Shown here: positions 1 to 8,566 of the stretch, piece by piece
How the letters are laid out: each line of letters starts with the position of its first letter
Numbering within the stretch: position 1 is the stretch's first letter
Assembly: GCA_910585455.1 (NCBI GenBank)
Contig: CAJUEL010000040.1
Location: forward strand, 1-41,931
Length of the DNA stretch: 41,931 nt
Origin: an uncultured Eisenbergiella sp.
Lineage (GTDB): Bacteria; Bacillota; Clostridia; Lachnospirales; Lachnospiraceae
Direction of reading: 5' to 3'
Notes under the pieces: model-generated
Databases searched by the model: none
What the model was told of the DNA's origin: nothing
What the model saw: only the letters and a program-made list of their open reading frames with translations
Program-made: the position numbers and the translations under genes

Positions 1-11
1 AGGATGAGGAA

Positions 12-362
12 ATGAAATTGCAGGTACAGATCGGTGAACATACATTTACGGCAACACTGGAGGACAATGTGGCAGTGGATGCCTTTGTTGGGATGATGGA
101 GGAAGCTCCTGTGGTGATCCGGATGAGTGACTATTCCGGGTTTGAGAAGGTTGGTTCTCTGGGTACAAGCCTTCCGTCTGACAACAGCCAGACAACGACC
201 CAGGCCGGCGATATTGTTTTATATAACAGCAGTCAGATCGTGATCTTTTACGGTTCAAACTCGTGGAGCTATACACGGATCGGAAAGATCGATGACCTTA
301 CCGGCTGGGAAGATGCACTGGGAAGCGGAGATGTGACAGTTACCTTTTCGATTGGAGGATGA
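12..362 (+). CDS. Cyclophilin-like fold protein
   Basis: A 116-aa protein that resembles the small bacterial cyclophilin-like fold family often found near flavodoxin, aldo/keto reductase and cupin genes in Clostridia. The sequence shows an N-terminal beta strand (MKLQVQIGEHTFTATLEDN), a central GDIVLYNSSQIVIFYGSNSW stretch typical of the family, and a C-terminal GDVTVTFSIGG strand. It has no signal peptide, so it is probably cytosolic. The start is supported by AGGATGAGGA just upstream, although the window begins there and an upstream operon partner cannot be seen. Members of this fold are not established prolyl isomerases and no enzymatic role is claimed. The aldo/keto reductase remnant directly downstream fits the usual neighbourhood. 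Confidence 0.75.
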   Translation: MKLQVQIGEHTFTATLEDNVAVDAFVGMMEEAPVVIRMSDYSGFEKVGSLGTSLPSDNSQTTTQAGDIVLYNSSQIVIFYGSNSWSYTRIGKIDDLTGWEDALGSGDVTVTFSIGG

Positions 363-376
363 TAGATTGAAAAATA

Positions 377-514
377 ATGCCTGGTGGTCGAAAAAAGGGC
401 GCAGTTAGTGTATATTGCAACCATTGCCATCCATGCCCGGCAGGTTTAAATGTAGGGCTGATTAATAAGTATTATGACCTGGCACTGGCAGAATATTTCA
501 AGAAACAGACATAA
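377..514 (+). pseudogene. Remnant of aldo/keto reductase C-terminal Fe-S domain
   Basis: A 45-codon open frame whose middle reads YCNHCHPCPAGLNVGLINKY. That is the cysteine-rich 4Fe-4S stretch found near the C-terminus of a class of clostridial aldo/keto reductases. The catalytic TIM barrel is missing upstream, where the cyclophilin-like gene lies, and the reading frame stops before the second cysteine cluster usual in that family. I read it as gene debris, not a working small protein, although a small ferredoxin-like peptide cannot be excluded. The ATG at 377 has no convincing ribosome binding site. Confidence 0.55.
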
Positions 515-528
515 CCAGAGGTGCGATA

Positions 529-1515
529 ATGAAGAGAAAGAAGCCTGTCCGTTTCGGCGGTGTTTTTATGGGAATGATAGGTATTATCATATTAGGATTT
601 CTGATATTTTTTCAGAGAAATCTTCGTACAGCTGCCAGCGTCAGAAAGCTGGAGGATGGATTATATTCCGTAACATATAAAGGGAATTACGGATTCGATG
701 CTTTTATAGAGCAGGGCGGGGCTTCTGATGATATGGCAGTGGCGGAGTTTGTGATAAGAGATATGTTTCATGGCCTGTTGTCATTGGATTTAAAAGGAAG
801 CTCTTTCGGATGCAGTACCATATCCGTACAGACACCGGAGGGCAGGGGGATTTTTGGCAGGAATTTTGACTGGGGAGCCTGCACGGCGCTGATCGTACAG
901 ACCAATCCGCCCGATGGATATGCTTCGATCTCAACGGTAAATATGGATTTTCTTGATCTGGGGCTGGATATGTCAGAGGAACTACAGATGTGTCTTTTGT
1001 CTGCGGCAGCTCCCTATGCACCAATGGATGGAATGAACGAGAAAGGTCTGTGTGTTGCCGTGCTGATGATTCAGGATACCCCGGCTTTTCACCAGGATAC
1101 AGGCAAGCCGGATCTAACGACTACAACAGCGGTTCGGATGCTTTTGGACCAGGCGGCAGACGTAGAGGAAGCGATATCACTTCTTTCCCGGTATGACCTG
1201 CATGCATCAGCAGGAATGATGGTTCATTTTGCGTTGGCAGACCGGAATGGACGTTCTGTAGCAGTAGAATACATCAATGATGAAATGATGGTAACGGAAA
1301 CACCGATCGTAACAAATTTTTATTTATCTCCCGGCGAAAAATATGGGATTGGAACAGAGGAATCCCGTATCCGTTATACGATTCTGGACGAACTTTGTAA
1401 GCAGGACATGGAATGGAGTATTGTTTTTGACCAGTACAGTGGAGATGCTCATTATTATCATAGGGAAAACTACCAAATCTACTATTCTTTTACTGTTGGA
1501 GGGATCATGAAATAG
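529..1515 (+). CDS. Membrane-anchored linear amide C-N hydrolase (Ntn hydrolase, choloylglycine hydrolase-like)
   Basis: A 328-aa protein of the N-terminal-nucleophile linear-amide hydrolase superfamily (bile salt hydrolase / penicillin acylase / acid ceramidase-like). Residues about 11-29 form one hydrophobic helix (GVFMGMIGIIILGFLIFF) after a basic start, which predicts a signal anchor and an extracytoplasmic enzyme. Candidate nucleophile Cys95 lies in SSFGCSTISV, followed by GRGIFGRNFDWG, the conserved Arg/Asn/Asp block that surrounds the active site. MNEKGLCVAVLMIQ and the AVEYI strand also match the family. In processed members the Cys becomes the N-terminus; here it would need cleavage after Gly94. 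The substrate is unknown: a bile salt, acyl-homoserine lactone or other amide is possible. GAGGTG precedes the start. Flanking fragments on both sides suggest a rearranged neighbourhood. Confidence 0.8.
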   Translation: MKRKKPVRFGGVFMGMIGIIILGFLIFFQRNLRTAASVRKLEDGLYSVTYKGNYGFDAFIEQGGASDDMAVAEFVIRDMFHGLLSLDLKGSSFGCSTISVQTPEGRGIFGRNFDWGACTALIVQTNPPDGYASISTVNMDFLDLGLDMSEELQMCLLSAAAPYAPMDGMNEKGLCVAVLMIQDTPAFHQDTGKPDLTTTTAVRMLLDQAADVEEAISLLSRYDLHASAGMMVHFALADRNGRSVAVEYINDEMMVTETPIVTNFYLSPGEKYGIGTEESRIRYTILDELCKQDMEWSIVFDQYSGDAHYYHRENYQIYYSFTVGGIMK

Positions 1516-1532
1516 AAAAGTAATCAGGCATC

Positions 1533-1589
1533 TGTGTCAACATTCCTGTAGGCGTCAAACACTGGCACGGTGCTGCGGGGGAAGACAGC
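1533..1589 (+). pseudogene. Short remnant of a cupin-domain gene
   Basis: One forward frame reads NIPVGVKHWHGAAGEDS. This closely resembles the metal-binding cupin motif (PxGxKHWHGA) of carboxymuconolactone-decarboxylase-associated cupins. No start, no upstream beta barrel and no downstream continuation are present, so only a scrap of about 19 codons survives between the amide hydrolase and the truncated integrase. The identification rests on one short motif. Confidence 0.4.
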
Positions 1590-1626
1590 TTAAAGCGACA
1601 GGGCAGGTTTGAGACAGGAGGACAGG

Positions 1627-2415
1627 ATGAAGAAGACCATATTGCAGGGAGAGGGGATCTCCATGACCGGCATGCGGATCGGCGAGGTGGGTGGCCTGAT
1701 GTGGAAGGATATCGATTTTAATGAAAAATGCCTTCATGTAAACTGCTCCCTTTCGTGTCAGTATGAATATGGAAAGAAAATGCTGCGCCTTCTGGCTCCC
1801 AGGACACACAATTCTTACAGGAAGATCCCGTTTTTCGGGGAAGCAGAAAAGATATTTCTGCAGCAGAAGGAAAAGACGGATCAACTGAAAAAAGCGCTGG
1901 GAGATCGCTGGCGGGCAACAGGTGAATATGAAGATCTGGTGTTTGTAACTACCATGGGCAGTCCGGTACTCCGCTATCATGCTGAAAAAGAGATCGAAAA
2001 AGTGGTAAAGGAGATCAATGAACAGGAAGCATTTGAGTCTGTTCAGGAACAACGGGAGCTTCACTGGTTTGAGGACATGTATCCCCACGCAATCCGGCAT
2101 ACCTTCTGCAGCCGCTGTTTTGAAGCAGACATGCAGCCAAAGGTGGTCCAGAGCATCATGGGACATCAGCATTACAGCACAACCATTGATATTTACACAT
2201 ATGTATCAGAGACTAAGTATCAGGAAGAGATCGGAAAGTTTGGAAGGGCTGTGGAACCGGAGGAGGGCAGCGGCAGAGAAGAACCAGAGGAGAGGGTGCA
2301 TGGAAGACGCCATTCAGACGATATAGAAGATAACCCGTCCTTTTTAAGTCTGTTTTATCGAAAAATATGGCTTATCAGAGGCAGATATGTTAAAATAGGA
2401 ACAGTAGGAGAGTAG
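1627..2415 (+). pseudogene. N-terminally truncated tyrosine recombinase / integrase
   Basis: This is the catalytic half of a phage/ICE-type tyrosine recombinase. Visible catalytic elements are the first arginine in TGMRIGEVGGLMWKDIDF, the HxxR box in HAIRHTF, the GHQHYSTT block and the candidate nucleophile Tyr in TTIDIYTYV. The N-terminal arm-binding and SAM-like core-binding domains (roughly 150 residues in Tn916-like integrases) are absent, because the frame begins just before the first catalytic Arg. The C-terminus after about residue 205 is unrelated to the family. It can be translated from ATG 1627 behind AGGAGG, but without the DNA-binding domains it is unlikely to recombine DNA. It is most simply a relic of an integrated element. 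Confidence 0.75.
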
Positions 2416-2434
2416 GAGGAAGGAGCCTGTTTTT

Positions 2435-3421
2435 ATGGAAATTGAGAATACACTGGCAAAAAATATTACAGCGGCAGGTGAAAAGGCCGCTTATGACGCA
2501 GCGTGCAAACGGCTCCTGGCCAATAAGGTCATTCTGGCCTGGATCATGAAAAGCTGTCTGGAGGAGTATAAGGCTTATAGTATCAATGAGATAGCGGAAA
2601 AATACATAGAAGGAGTCCCTCAGATCGCAGAGGCAGCAGTCAATCCGGATGAAGAGGTATATGACAGCGGAGAACAGATCCGGGGAGTGAAGAATGAAGA
2701 CAGTACCATGCAGGAAGGGACCATCACCTATGATATCCGCTTTCTGGCAATCGTTCCGGGAACCGGTGAAATGATCCGCCTGATGATCAATGTGGAAGCT
2801 CAAAATGATTTTTATCCAGGCTATCCGATCATCAAACGAGCCCTTTATTATTGCAGTCGGATGATCTCTTCCCAGTACGGTTCGGAATTTACAGAAACTC
2901 ATTACGAGAACATAAGGAAGGTATATTCTATATGGATCTGTTCCAATCCACCGAAGAAAAGAGAGAACACGATCACCAGATATTACATTCAGGAAGAGAA
3001 TCTGGTGGGCCAGGTGTCGGAGCGAAAAGAGAACTATGATCTGTTAACTGTGGTTATGATCTGTCTGGGGCATGCAACGGATGACAATTATACAGGGATA
3101 TTGAAGCTGCTGGATGTGCTGCTATCCTCGGAAAAAGAGGCGGAGGAGAAGAAAAGGATCCTGCAGGATGATTTTGATATTGCAATGACGAAGACGTTGG
3201 AAAGTGAGGTGTCGGCTATGTGTAACTTGAGTAAAGGTGTGGAGGAGAGAGGGATTGCGATTGGCCTGGAGCAGGGCCTGGAACGTGGTATAGAAACAAC
3301 AACATTAAATGCGATCCGGAATTTGATGGAGACTTTGAAGTTGACAGCGGAACAGGCGATGGAGGCATTGAAGGTGCCGGAAGCGGAAAAGGTTAAGTAT
3401 GAAGGGATGCTGAAAAAGTAG
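2435..3421 (+). CDS. Rpn-family PD-(D/E)XK nuclease / putative transposase
   Basis: A 328-aa protein of the recombination-promoting nuclease (Rpn, formerly transposase_31) / PD-(D/E)XK nuclease-transposase family common in Lachnospiraceae. The N-terminus (CKRLLANKVILAWIMK) is typical. The nuclease core shows YDIRFLAIVPG and then INVEAQNDFYPGYPI, giving an Asp followed by E-x-Q in the expected order. The next helix (RALYYCSRMISSQYGSEF) is characteristic. The C-terminal third is helical and charged, with EERGIAIGLEQGLERGIE, a repetitive segment frequent in this family. AGGAGGAAGGAG precedes the ATG. Known members cleave DNA and stimulate recA-independent recombination; whether this copy is active is not shown. 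It follows the integrase relic closely. Confidence 0.8.
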   Translation: MEIENTLAKNITAAGEKAAYDAACKRLLANKVILAWIMKSCLEEYKAYSINEIAEKYIEGVPQIAEAAVNPDEEVYDSGEQIRGVKNEDSTMQEGTITYDIRFLAIVPGTGEMIRLMINVEAQNDFYPGYPIIKRALYYCSRMISSQYGSEFTETHYENIRKVYSIWICSNPPKKRENTITRYYIQEENLVGQVSERKENYDLLTVVMICLGHATDDNYTGILKLLDVLLSSEKEAEEKKRILQDDFDIAMTKTLESEVSAMCNLSKGVEERGIAIGLEQGLERGIETTTLNAIRNLMETLKLTAEQAMEALKVPEAEKVKYEGMLKK

Positions 3422-3481
3422 TTTTTACAGAAAGAATTCTGTCTGGGGGTGGGACGGTTTTTTTATTGAAAAATGTGCAAG

Positions 3482-3512
3482 AGGCTATCCAATCAAACGG
3501 ATAGCCTTTTTT
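3482..3512 (+). terminator. Rho-independent terminator
   Basis: A perfect 9-bp stem (AGGCTATCC at 3482-3490 with GGATAGCCT at 3499-3507) encloses an 8-nt loop and is followed by a run of T. It lies 60 bases after the Rpn gene stop. Confidence 0.85.
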
Positions 3513-3804
3513 CAATTCTCAATCTTAATTTTCTTAATATCCAGTAAGTATAATTTTAAATACGGTTGCTTAAATTGCATGAAAAACTAAGAAATGTATG
3601 AATATTCACGAAATTTTTTGGAAATAGCAGTGGGAACACTTTTCCGAAAAGGGAGTAAAAGTTTAGGGCTTTGTGGAATGGTCATTTATAATTGATGTAT
3701 GTCGTTTATACAATAATTGTGTCATTTGCGCAGAGGGTATTTCATCATTTGCTTTGTTGTGATATAAATAAGGCATTAAGGATTTGCAGGAGGAGTGGCA
3801 GATT
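3513..3804. other. AT-rich intergenic region upstream of the LprI lipoprotein gene
   Basis: No coding frame or known RNA is recognised here. The stretch is AT-rich and must hold the promoter of the lipoprotein gene, but no -35/-10 pair with good spacing stands out. Candidate -10 elements (TATAAT near 3687 and TATAAA near 3763) lack convincing -35 partners. Confidence 0.4.
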
Positions 3805-5211
3805 ATGAAAAAATTACAGGTTATGCTTATGGCGGGAGCGATGGTTTTTATGCTTTCATCGTGCGGTCAGACGAAGAATACGGAGGAGCATACAGACATC
3901 GTGTCCGACATTCCGCAAAGCAGTAAAGCAGCCGATGAAACGAACGCAGATGGAACCTCATCCGTGGCAGAGAACAGGGATTTGCCTGCCGCGGACGGGA
4001 AGGAAGATGGGGCTTACGATGTATTAGATAGTCTGGTGGGAGAATATAGTTATACGTCAGATAACGGGACTGGTAAACTGATAATTCAAAAAACATCTGA
4101 TGGATATGATATTTCTGATTACGAATCAGAATCTTCTTACCGCTTTCTTGCGGATTCGTCCAATATAGAAACCATAGAAGATAACAAGATATATATAGAA
4201 TATCCGGAGCTGGCACTTTCTGACGACACAGTTCATTTTAGCTATTATATTCTGGAATACGGTACGGACGGCATAGATGTATATTATGGAATGACCGCAC
4301 CGGAAAAAGCACAGTTTTTGTATCATGCCATAAAGCAAAACGGCATGGACACACAGCAGGGTGAAATAAATCAGTCAGAGACGGCAGCTGTTCAGTTCAA
4401 TCCTGCAGTCAGAGAAAACAATGATATTGAATTGGATGATAAACTCGAAACGGATTTTTCCTATGACTATTCTGAGAATATTAAGGCGGATGTTGACCAT
4501 GTGGTATCAGGCTCTGCCTCCCTGCAAGAAGAATTGGAGAATATTGAGAAGGTTATCCAAAAGTACACGCCGTTAGCTGAGGCAGCTCAGACTCAAGCAG
4601 AAATGAATGTATCGTCCCAATGGTTTCTCGTAATATGGGATGCCGAATTAAACAGCCTTTGGAATAGATTCAGTAATTCCGCCGATCAGCAGACAAAGGA
4701 GAATATCCTTGCAGAACAAAGGAATTGGATAGACATGAAGGAAGAAGCGACATTAATGAGCATCGGTTCCAGCGAAGAAAACGGAAGTATGTATCCTCTC
4801 CTTGTGAACTCTTACCTGGAGGAGATTACCAAAAACAGAGCTTATGTTCTTGCGAATGAATTAGCAAAAATAACAGGAGAAGCCTTTGTCATGCCGGAGC
4901 GGTCAGCTAAGTACGGTTTGTTTGTAGACAATTATGAAACAGGCAGCGTATACAGCTCTCTGGTTACCCGGCAGGGATATTCCGGAGATGATGAAGCAGT
5001 GATCTCCATTTACAGAATGGGGGAAATAACGGGAACCTTTGTTGACAATGGAAATGGAGAACTGGCTTTCACATCAGATGGTGATGGTGGAAGTGTAAAA
5101 GGAATAATCAAAATTAACGGATGGGATGGCGCAAGCTTCACAGTTACTGAAGCATCGGAAGAATCGATTGTCTCTGTAGGAGAAGAATTCATATTCCCTT
5201 TTGTATTTTGA
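3805..5211 (+). CDS. Lipoprotein with LprI-like (DUF1311) domain
   Basis: A 468-aa secreted lipoprotein. The start at ATG 3805 is chosen because CAGGAGGAG lies 8-10 bases upstream and it yields a clean signal peptide (MKKLQVMLMAGAMVFML) ending in a lipobox with SSC. A low-complexity polar linker follows (to about residue 65). Next is a region rich in Tyr/Asp, then a helical segment at about residues 235-360 with the LprI pattern DAELNSLWNRF, LAEQRNWIDMKEE and a trailing SYLEEITKNRAYVLANELAKI. In Proteobacteria the isolated LprI domain is linked to lysozyme inhibition; in Firmicutes the role is unknown. The C-terminal 90 residues are beta-rich and end in a hydrophobic EFIFPFVF. No operon partner is visible. 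Base composition is AT-richer than in the right two thirds of the window. Confidence 0.7.
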   Translation: MKKLQVMLMAGAMVFMLSSCGQTKNTEEHTDIVSDIPQSSKAADETNADGTSSVAENRDLPAADGKEDGAYDVLDSLVGEYSYTSDNGTGKLIIQKTSDGYDISDYESESSYRFLADSSNIETIEDNKIYIEYPELALSDDTVHFSYYILEYGTDGIDVYYGMTAPEKAQFLYHAIKQNGMDTQQGEINQSETAAVQFNPAVRENNDIELDDKLETDFSYDYSENIKADVDHVVSGSASLQEELENIEKVIQKYTPLAEAAQTQAEMNVSSQWFLVIWDAELNSLWNRFSNSADQQTKENILAEQRNWIDMKEEATLMSIGSSEENGSMYPLLVNSYLEEITKNRAYVLANELAKITGEAFVMPERSAKYGLFVDNYETGSVYSSLVTRQGYSGDDEAVISIYRMGEITGTFVDNGNGELAFTSDGDGGSVKGIIKINGWDGASFTVTEASEESIVSVGEEFIFPFVF

Positions 5212-5337
5212 CAGATATGGATTCAGAAAAAATATATTATATGTTTCTGTACAATTCACGAAAATGCCCTTCTTTCTCTCACCTGGAACAGTAGTTCTTT
5301 GGACTTTTGTCCCTTGACCTGCCTTTGCTATATTGCG

Positions 5338-6213
5338 TTATTCGATTTTCGTGATTGCATTTTTTGCCCACAAAGAATTTTGCAGAATTGCCCTCCCCAC
5401 ACCAATCAAATCCGCTTCGCCATTTTTTAATAATAATTCTGCCATAGCTGCTTCTGTAATTCCACCCGTTAATATAACCGGTATATTGACAAGCGCTTTG
5501 ATCGCTTTCGTAATCTCGCCAAAGTATCCCTGTTCTTTGCTGCCAGGTCTGATATATCCGCAAAAACCGCCGGAAATATCCAACAGGTCAACGCCTGCCT
5601 GCTCCAACATTTTTGCCGCGGCAACACCGTCCTGCAAGGTGGAACCTCCGTCCACATAATCGCAGGCGCCCAATCTGACTGCAATCGGATAATCGTTTCC
5701 GACTTCGCTTCGGATTGACTTTATAATCTCCATGTGGAGCTTTAACCGTCCGTCGAGTGTTTGTGCGCCGTATTCATCTACACGTTTGTTTGTTAACGGA
5801 GAATAGAATTGGTTTAACAGATATCCATGTGCGGAATGGATTTCAATTCCGTCAAACCCGGCTTGCTTTGCCCTTACAGCAGCATTTGTAAAGTCATGTA
5901 TTACTTTTCTGATATCCATGAAAGACATTTCCACCGGTACGAAACCTGTTCTGGGCATTGGAACTGAACTCGCTCCGTAAACAGATTTTCCAGTAATTTC
6001 GCTGCTTGCCGCGCCTCCGGCATGGCTTATTTGTGCCATAACTTTTGTGCCATTCCCATGTATCACCGTAGTAAGCCTTTTTAATCCGGTAATGCTGTCG
6101 TCATCTGCTATGGAAAGCTGTCCTTTCCCGGCTTTTCCTTCAGGACTGACGTAGCCATAGGTGGCATAACAAGTCGATTCTTTACTTCTGAATTGCCCAC
6201 TTTCCTCTGTCAA
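5338..6213 (-). pseudogene. N-terminally truncated old-yellow-enzyme / NADH:flavin oxidoreductase
   Basis: This matches the FMN-binding TIM barrel of NADH:flavin oxidoreductases (old yellow enzyme / FadH / BaiC-like). Clear blocks are KVMAQISHAGGAASSEITGK, FDGIEIHSAHGYLLNQFYSP with the active-site HxxH-like pair, NKRVDEYGAQTLDGRLKLH, IAVRLGACDY and the FMN phosphate site GGITEAAMAELLL...DLIGVGRAIL. The family normally begins with about 55 residues (MFEPLKIGNLELKNR...MAPM) that form the first beta/alpha unit and contact FMN. Here homology starts only at YGYVSPEGK. The preceding codons are unrelated and run straight into the 3' end of the histidine kinase gene, 14 bases away. The TTG start is weak. 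I therefore call it a truncated gene. Its C-terminus appears complete for the single-domain form. Confidence 0.75.
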
Positions 6214-6226
6214 TTCACATATCCGT

Positions 6227-8329
6227 TCAAAGTTGTTTTTTACTTAAAATGTCCTGCAGGGTGGCAAACAGCTTATCAACATCGATGGGTTTGCCCAGAT
6301 GGCCGTTCATGCCGGCGGACAGAACGCGCTGGCGGTCTTCATCAAAGGCATTGGCGGTCATGGCAACAATGGGCAGACTGGAAAGCAGCGGATTGTCCAG
6401 GGCGCGGATGGCTCTGGTGGCTTCGATGCCATCCATCACGGGCATCTGGATATCCATGAGGATCAGGTCGTAGGGATTGTCTGCACAATGCCGGACCTTT
6501 TCCACCGCCTCTGCGCCGTTGGAAGCCACATCCAGCGTAAAGCCGGCTTCCTCCAGAATGGTGACAGCGATTTCCTGATTTAGTTCATTATCTTCCACCA
6601 GCAGCAGGCGTCGGTCGGTGAGCGGCTGCAGGTTGACAGCAGGAGAAGCCTCCGGATGATCGGGCGCTTTTCCGGGGCGAAAGGGGAAGGTCAGCGTAAA
6701 GGTGCTGCCCTTTCCCTTTTGGCTTTCCACCATAATATGACCGTTCATCAGCTCAACCAGATTTTTGGTGATGGACATGCCAAGTCCCGTGCCCTGAATT
6801 CCGCTGACGGTGGAGGTGCGTTCCCGCTCAAAGGGTTCAAAAATGTGCGCAAGAAATTCCGGCGCCATGCCGATACCGGTATCCCGGATGCAAAATTCAT
6901 AGAATGCGGTATCTGCCGTATCGCCGGGGTGTTCCGTGGCGGAAAGATAGATAGATCCGCCTGCCGGGGTGAATTTTAACGCATTGCTCAATACATTCAA
7001 TAGTACCCGGTTCAGGCGGAGGCGGTCACACATGACACAGGGCTGAAGCAGGGAACTGTCATCCAGATACAGCTTCAGCTCCTTCGCTTTAAGATCGCTT
7101 AAAAGCATGGACTGCAGGTCCCGCAGGATTTCGGACAGGTTGCAGGCCGCTTCTTCGATAACCACCTTGCCGCTTTCAATGCGGCTCATGTCCAGCACAT
7201 CGTTGACAAGGCTGAGAAGATGGCTGGAGGAGGCGGCAATTTTGCCCAGATAATCCTGCAACAGCTCCGGATTGTCCAGATGGCTGGCAGCCAGATGGGT
7301 GAAGCCGATAATGGCGTTCATTGGGGTGCGGATGTCATGGGACATATTATTCAAAAACATGGTTTTGGCACGGGAGGCCCGTTGCGCTTCGATCAGAGCC
7401 TGTTCCAGGAGCATATGCTGTTCCGTGAGCTTTTCGTCGATTTCCTTTTGCTGCGTGATATCCACAAACATGCCCACATAGGTGATGGGCGTACCATCCT
7501 CCCGGCGGGACAGTTTGCCGGTGGCGCGGAACCAGCGGTAACCGCGGTCTTTGGTCAAAAGCCGGTATTCGGCATCGTAGAGGCTCATGCCCGTATAGTC
7601 GTTGATCGTGGCATAATATTGTGCAAGCACCCGATCACGGTCTTCGGGGTGGAGTAAATCCGACCAGGAGGAAAGGACGTTGGGGAAATCCCGTTCGTCC
7701 TGATAGCCGATCATGGTGCGGAATTCCTGGCTCCAGAAAACGCTGACCATCTGCCCCTGCTGGTCAAATTCCATGGTCCACATACCGGAACGCAGGATTT
7801 CGTGTACCAGCTTGAGGGCAGTGGTTTCGTGCTCAAGCGCTTCCAGAGCCTCTAAACGCTCCTGCGCAAGCCGGGCTGTGCGCATGTCGGCAATGGCCTT
7901 AAAATGCCTTTCTGTGGCGTCCTCTACAAATACATAAAAAAGATCACCGTAGAGGCTGGTGTGGACAAAATGTCCATAATCGTCGAGCCACCGGATTGTG
8001 CCGTCCTTTCGTATGATGCGATATTCCACATGATCCAGATCGCTTCCATATGTAGAAATCTGCTGTCTGATATTCCGCTCGACAATGGAGAGGTCCTCCG
8101 GGTGAACCAGGCCGGGAAAGGTATATCCGGTGTATTCCTGAAATTCTGCCAGATTTTGGCAGCCGAATATCCGGATCAATGCCTGGTTGGCATAGATCAA
8201 CCGTTCTTCCTGATCCGCATGATAAATAAAGAAACCGCCGGGCATCCCGGCGGTGATTTGCTCAATAATCGGGAAAGTCTGCTCGCTGAGGATCAAAGCG
8301 AGCGGCTTTCCCTGCTCTTCCTTATGCAT
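6227..8329 (-). CDS. Hybrid sensor histidine kinase / response regulator with two PAS domains
   Basis: A 700-aa cytosolic hybrid kinase. Order: PAS 1 (about 20-140, GGFFIYHADQEERLIYANQA, PEDLS), PAS 2 with a PAC-like end (about 180-295, YRWFRATGKLSRREDGTP), a coiled linker, HisKA with phospho-acceptor His331 in NNMSHDIRTPMNAIIGF, HATPase_c with N box NRVLLNVLSNALKF, G1 DTGIGM and G2 GTGLGMSI, and a C-terminal REC domain (LLVEDNELNQEIA, phospho-acceptor Asp626 in LILMDIQMPVMDG, Lys in GKPI). No transmembrane segment or DNA-binding output domain is seen, so phosphate must pass to another protein or the kinase acts by the HPt route. It is divergent from the AAA+/M41 protease operon, with its own promoter in the shared spacer, and may sense a cytosolic cue; a link to the operon is only suggested by position. 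Confidence 0.93.
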   Translation of the reverse strand: MHKEEQGKPLALILSEQTFPIIEQITAGMPGGFFIYHADQEERLIYANQALIRIFGCQNLAEFQEYTGYTFPGLVHPEDLSIVERNIRQQISTYGSDLDHVEYRIIRKDGTIRWLDDYGHFVHTSLYGDLFYVFVEDATERHFKAIADMRTARLAQERLEALEALEHETTALKLVHEILRSGMWTMEFDQQGQMVSVFWSQEFRTMIGYQDERDFPNVLSSWSDLLHPEDRDRVLAQYYATINDYTGMSLYDAEYRLLTKDRGYRWFRATGKLSRREDGTPITYVGMFVDITQQKEIDEKLTEQHMLLEQALIEAQRASRAKTMFLNNMSHDIRTPMNAIIGFTHLAASHLDNPELLQDYLGKIAASSSHLLSLVNDVLDMSRIESGKVVIEEAACNLSEILRDLQSMLLSDLKAKELKLYLDDSSLLQPCVMCDRLRLNRVLLNVLSNALKFTPAGGSIYLSATEHPGDTADTAFYEFCIRDTGIGMAPEFLAHIFEPFERERTSTVSGIQGTGLGMSITKNLVELMNGHIMVESQKGKGSTFTLTFPFRPGKAPDHPEASPAVNLQPLTDRRLLLVEDNELNQEIAVTILEEAGFTLDVASNGAEAVEKVRHCADNPYDLILMDIQMPVMDGIEATRAIRALDNPLLSSLPIVAMTANAFDEDRQRVLSAGMNGHLGKPIDVDKLFATLQDILSKKQL

Positions 8330-8371
8330 AAAAACATGTCCGCCTGTTCTGTCGTTTACAATCCTGTCTAT

Positions 8372-8399
8372 ATTTTACCATTTCCGGACCGGCTGTCAA
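8372..8399 (-). promoter_or_regulatory. Promoter for the hybrid histidine kinase
   Basis: On the minus strand there is TTGACA (8394-8399) and TAAAAT (8372-8377), 16 bases apart and about 40 bases before the kinase start codon. Confidence 0.6.
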
Positions 8400-8469
8400 G
8401 TCCGCATTCGGCGGCGCCGCGAATAGTAACGTTCAGGGAGCGGGAAGAAAGCTTTGTGCGCTGCAAGCC

Positions 8470-8498
8470 TTGTCCAGATGAGCCAATTGCGATATAAT
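8470..8498 (+). promoter_or_regulatory. Promoter for the AAA+/M41 protease operon
   Basis: TTGTCC (8470-8475) and a consensus TATAAT (8493-8498) lie 17 bases apart. The expected transcription start is near 8505, about 60 bases ahead of the ATG at 8567. The two divergent promoters of this spacer lie about 70 bases apart. Confidence 0.6.
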
Positions 8499-8566
8499 AG
8501 AAATATATTCGTGACCAAATGCCTGGCGGCAGGTATTTGATGATGTCAGAAAGGGAGAATGTAAAA

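Noticed and set aside
8519..8566. Start of the first AAA+/M41 protein at the ATG 8519
   Set aside because: No ribosome binding site precedes it, whereas ATG 8567 has AAGGGAG at the right distance.
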